64,000 nucleotides of DNA from Cymbidium sinense (Eukaryota; Streptophyta; Magnoliopsida; Asparagales; Orchidaceae). The translations under genes and the position numbers were made by a program. Of the stretch, positions 60,954 to 64,000 are shown one piece after another (the first letter of the stretch is position 1; every line of letters starts with the position of its first letter). The stretch is taken from NCBI GenBank assembly GCA_021442155.1, contig CM038222.1, positions 58,502,266-58,566,265 of the forward strand, given 5' to 3'. The notes below the pieces were generated by a model. That model saw only the letters and a list, made by a program, of their open reading frames with translations, was not told the origin of the DNA and did no database searches.

Positions 60954-61174
60954 CACTCTCCTATCTTCAATCATCTTTCTCTCTTTAGATATAGAGAACC
61001 AAATCTCCCTCTAAATCATCCAAAATAAAATAAAAAATAAAAAATATAGTCTATACTTAAAATTCATACAAACCAATTTCGCTATCAATGCCAGCACTTA
61101 TGCAAAGCTATAAACCTATAGCTCAAAAATCTCCTAAAATCCTATTCGCAATGCGAGTGGCGCAACAAGCAATA

Positions 61175-61370
61175 GCACATGCTCTTTATAGCATGATGGG
61201 AAAACTCAAGGCAACATTCATAACATGGCGGATAATCCCTATACGCGCTCTCTATAGCATGGTCGAAAATTTTATGTATGTTTGCAAATAACCCATACAC
61301 TCTCTTCATAGCGTGATAAACTCGGGTCATGATTTACGTACAAGTAACCCTTACATGCTCTTCATGGTGC
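61175..61370. repeat. Degenerate tandem repeats (about 50-65 bp, 4 copies)
   Basis: 'catgctctttatagcatg', 'gcgctctctatagcatg', 'cactctcttcatagcgtg' and 'catgctcttcatggtgcg' recur at about 61180, 61245, 61298 and 61345. Confidence 0.6.
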
Positions 61371-61479
61371 GCAGGCTCAAACACTTGATGTAGCCCCCAC
61401 CCCTATGTAGGTAAAATATTGAGAGGCTGTCAAAATATTGCTGAACTTGATGGTGGCGGGAGACTCAAATAAGACTGAA

Positions 61480-61640
61480 TAAAAATGTTAATGAACTTAA
61501 ATTAAACTTAAATGAAAATCTTATATTAAAGTTAAACCTACAAGTGAAAATTCCAAAAATCTTCAAATAAAAATGAGCTTGCAAAAATTAAACTTACAAG
61601 GGACTCAATGGCTCATTAATGAGCACAAATGGAACTTCTA
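61480..61640 (+). repeat. Copy of the repeat flanking the ATXR inverted repeat
   Basis: 'cttaaattaaacttaaatga' and then 'gcttgcaa..', 'gggactca', 'ctcattaatgag' match about 450-580 (and inverted 6170-6300) in order. It shows that the sequence next to the ATXR fragments is part of a dispersed element. Confidence 0.65.
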
Positions 61641-61689
61641 AAAGACAAAGCAAATAAAAGCATCGAAAGATATAAAACAAAATTAGTTG

Positions 61690-63200
61690 CTCAAAAAATA
61701 TACTCAATCATAAGGAATCGACTATCAAGAAATATTTGCTCTTGTTACAAAAATGAATATGATGTATTTTAATGTCTCATGCAACTAACCTTAAATGGCT
61801 CATTCATCAGTATGATGTGAAAAATACTTTCTTAAATGATGATATTGAAGAAGTTTATATGAATCTTCCACTAAGATTTGATAACTCTTTCACAACAAAT
61901 AAGGCATTTAGATTAAGAAAGATACTTCATAGTCTCAAACAATTTTCAAAAGCATGATTTGACATATTTACAAATTCATGAATAAAATGGATTGCAAAGA
62001 AAATTAAGAAGATCATACTATCATCATTGAGCGAACAATTAAAATCCAGTTGTATATATTTATGATATAATTATCATATGTGATAATAATAAAATTAAAA
62101 AATCACTTAGAAAACACTTGCTAAATTTGAAATCAACTGAGCAAAGTTAAATATTTTATGGCTATAAAAGTTGTTAAATTTGAACAAGAAATCTTTATCT
62201 CTCAATAGAAATATATCATAGTCCAATTAAGAAAAATAAAAATATTTGTTTGTAAAGCCATGTGAAACTCCAATTAAAATTAGGCTACAAATAAGATACA
62301 GATGAAGAAAAAGTAGATATTGAATAATAGCAAATATTAGTTGAAAACTAATTTATTTATCACATACACACAATGACATTATCTTTGCAGTAAGCTTTAT
62401 AAGTCAATTAATATATAAGCCATATAACCTCACCATCAAGTAACTTATAAACTCCTTAGGCACCTTAAATCAAATCTGAGAAAGGGAATTTCAAAAAAAA
62501 AAAAAACATTAATACCCTACAACTTGAAGGTTATATTGTTATTGATCATGCATGATCACCTGTTGTTTCAAGATATAGAGTTGAATCCAAATTTAAAGCA
62601 GTTGCTCAAAATATCTATGAACTTATGTGAATTATAATCATTTTAGGATATTTAAAAATTAAATGGGAAGAACACATGAAAATATACTATGAAAATAAAT
62701 TTGTTATTAACATTGTTCATGATCCTATACTATATGATCCTACCAAGCATATTAAAGTAAATAAACATTTATAAAAAAAAATTAAATAGTGGACTGATTT
62801 GCACTCCATATGTCCCAACAGCAAGAAAAATTACTAGCATAATCATTACATGACCCAACAACAGAACATTTATGAATATTTAAGCAACTTGGCATGGTAG
62901 ATCTCTATTATCAAATTTACCATCAGATTAAGAAGGATGTAGCTGGGAGTGATTAATAGCACATATTCATGACTTATAAGAAAATCCACTCCCCACAATT
63001 CCATGCAAAAAGAAATGAAAGAGCGCGAATTGCACCCTTGAAATCAAATGGCAATCCTAAATAGATCAAATAGCAATGATAGATAAAGGTGATTTTTTAA
63101 TTATTTATTTCTATTTCCTCATTTATGTATTTTTGTGTATAAATGCTCATAGAAAGAATGAAAAATCAAAGCTTCACTAGCGACTTCTACTTTTCTAGAA
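61690..63200 (+). mobile_element. Ty1/copia remnant: reverse transcriptase to 3' LTR
   Basis: Starts with KWLIHQYDVKNTFLNDDIEE, VYMNLPLRFD and LRKILHSLKQFSKA at 61772-61957, the LxQMDVKxAFLNGxLxEEVYMxxPxGF...KxLYGLKQxPRA block of copia. Broken RNase H text follows (YHTHTM near 62360, CTPYVPTAR near 62805, LGMVDLYYQ near 62895). The end of pol is followed by a probable 3' LTR with 'tgtgtataaatgctc' (TATA-like) near 63130. Frames are broken. Confidence 0.72.
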
Positions 63201-64000
63201 AAAAAATTATAAACTAGTAGTTCATATGTTTATGGGACATTTAACGTGTTTAGGTGTTGATGCTAATTATCTTGATAATCCAACAAGTTTAGCAATTTTA
63301 ATTTAAATAATTGATAGTATGGATTAAGATTTTAGAAGCCAAAGTTGCCAACCAAATTTTTTTAAAACCCATCCACTTAATTCACAACCCAAAGTGGCCA
63401 ATCATATATCATATATCATCATTCCCCCATCCGCTTTTTACCCTTTTTTTTTTCAAATTTGCATAGGTAAAAGCTATCATCAATATATGTCACATCCTAT
63501 TTGTTTTCATCATCTTTAGAATAAGTAGCCACTTCCACCAGATACATTTCTCATGATATAAAATCACTTGTTACAATTTTCTTAGCAAATAATGTTAATT
63601 GATCCACTTTATTCACCTCCATGGCATCTCAGCAACACAAAATAAAGGTCCACAAGGAGTCTATATAGAAAAATATATTTATCTATCTCCTTATACTCCA
63701 CTCTCTAAAATGTATGTATATATATGTGTGTATATGCATATATGTATACGTGTGTGTCCCTCTAGCTCCCTCAATTTCATTCACTTTTGGTCCTTGCAAG
63801 CCGCAATCTTAATACATAGCCAAGAAAACCAACAAACAACTTCAGATTCTTTTGCACATTTTATCCTATGACTTTTTCTTTTTTTGGAGGTTGACGGTGT
63901 TCATCTCTTCAATATTGGTGACCAACTTTAGGGTCTCCATGACTAGATTTCTTAAATGAGCAAATTTTTATAGAACTAGTAACTCATGTAGCACTCAAAA
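63200..64000. other. AT-rich DNA, no gene seen
   Basis: Contains TA/TG-rich simple sequence near 63712-63757. The open frame at 63599-63871 has no recognised motif. Confidence 0.35.

Overview
This is nuclear DNA from a flowering plant. It is AT-rich and carries spliced genes with GT-AG introns, an ATXR5/6-type PHD+SET gene relic, a plant-specific At1g78110-like gene, RTE-type LINEs with (TTG)n tails, copia and gypsy retrotransposons, hAT/MITE elements and a tRNA-type SINE. Large introns packed with transposons suggest a medium or large repeat-rich genome, such as a monocot or early-diverging angiosperm. The species cannot be told from the sequence.

Layout. 1-7.5 kb: a large imperfect inverted repeat (arms about 1-2880 and 3945-6828, spacer about 1 kb). 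Its outer ends both carry part of an ATXR5/6 (H3K27 monomethyltransferase) gene. The right copy also keeps the PHD finger and PCNA-binding motif (6476-7468, minus), but both copies lack the end of the SET domain and the right one is frameshifted. The inner arms are a retrotransposon-like repeat with tandem units of about 360 bp. The same family recurs at 20.4-21.1 kb and 49.7-51.5 kb. 7.7-11.4 kb: repeats, SSRs, a MITE and duplicated LINE 3' ends. 11748-12746: an intact single-exon gene of unknown function. 13-16.2 kb: a hAT-type element with a perfect 8-bp target duplication, AT-rich DNA and a SINE.

16334-57863 and probably beyond the right edge: one gene on the minus strand, the RNA polymerase III subunit RPC5 (SIN-like). 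Nine coding exons were reconstructed, with consistent phases and splice sites. Three introns measure about 9.1, 15.3 and 13.6 kb and hold nearly all the other content: a minus-strand Ty3/gypsy element (about 22.3-27.65 kb), RTE LINEs (29.5-31.8, 35.8-38.0 and 46.5-47.9 kb), and a Ty1/copia element (about 42.0-48.4 kb) that is itself split by a LINE and probably by a hAT-like insert. The N-terminal exon(s) were not found. Exon 3 carries a one-base frameshift in a G run. 53.4-64 kb holds a hAT element, another LINE 3' end, copia reverse-transcriptase relics and low-complexity DNA; its first part lies inside the first visible RPC5 intron.

Functionally the window has one housekeeping gene (RPC5), one uncharacterised plant gene and a decayed chromatin-silencing gene caught in an inverted duplication. 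The most interesting hypothesis is that the hairpin-capable ATXR5/6 inverted repeat could produce small RNAs against the functional gene.
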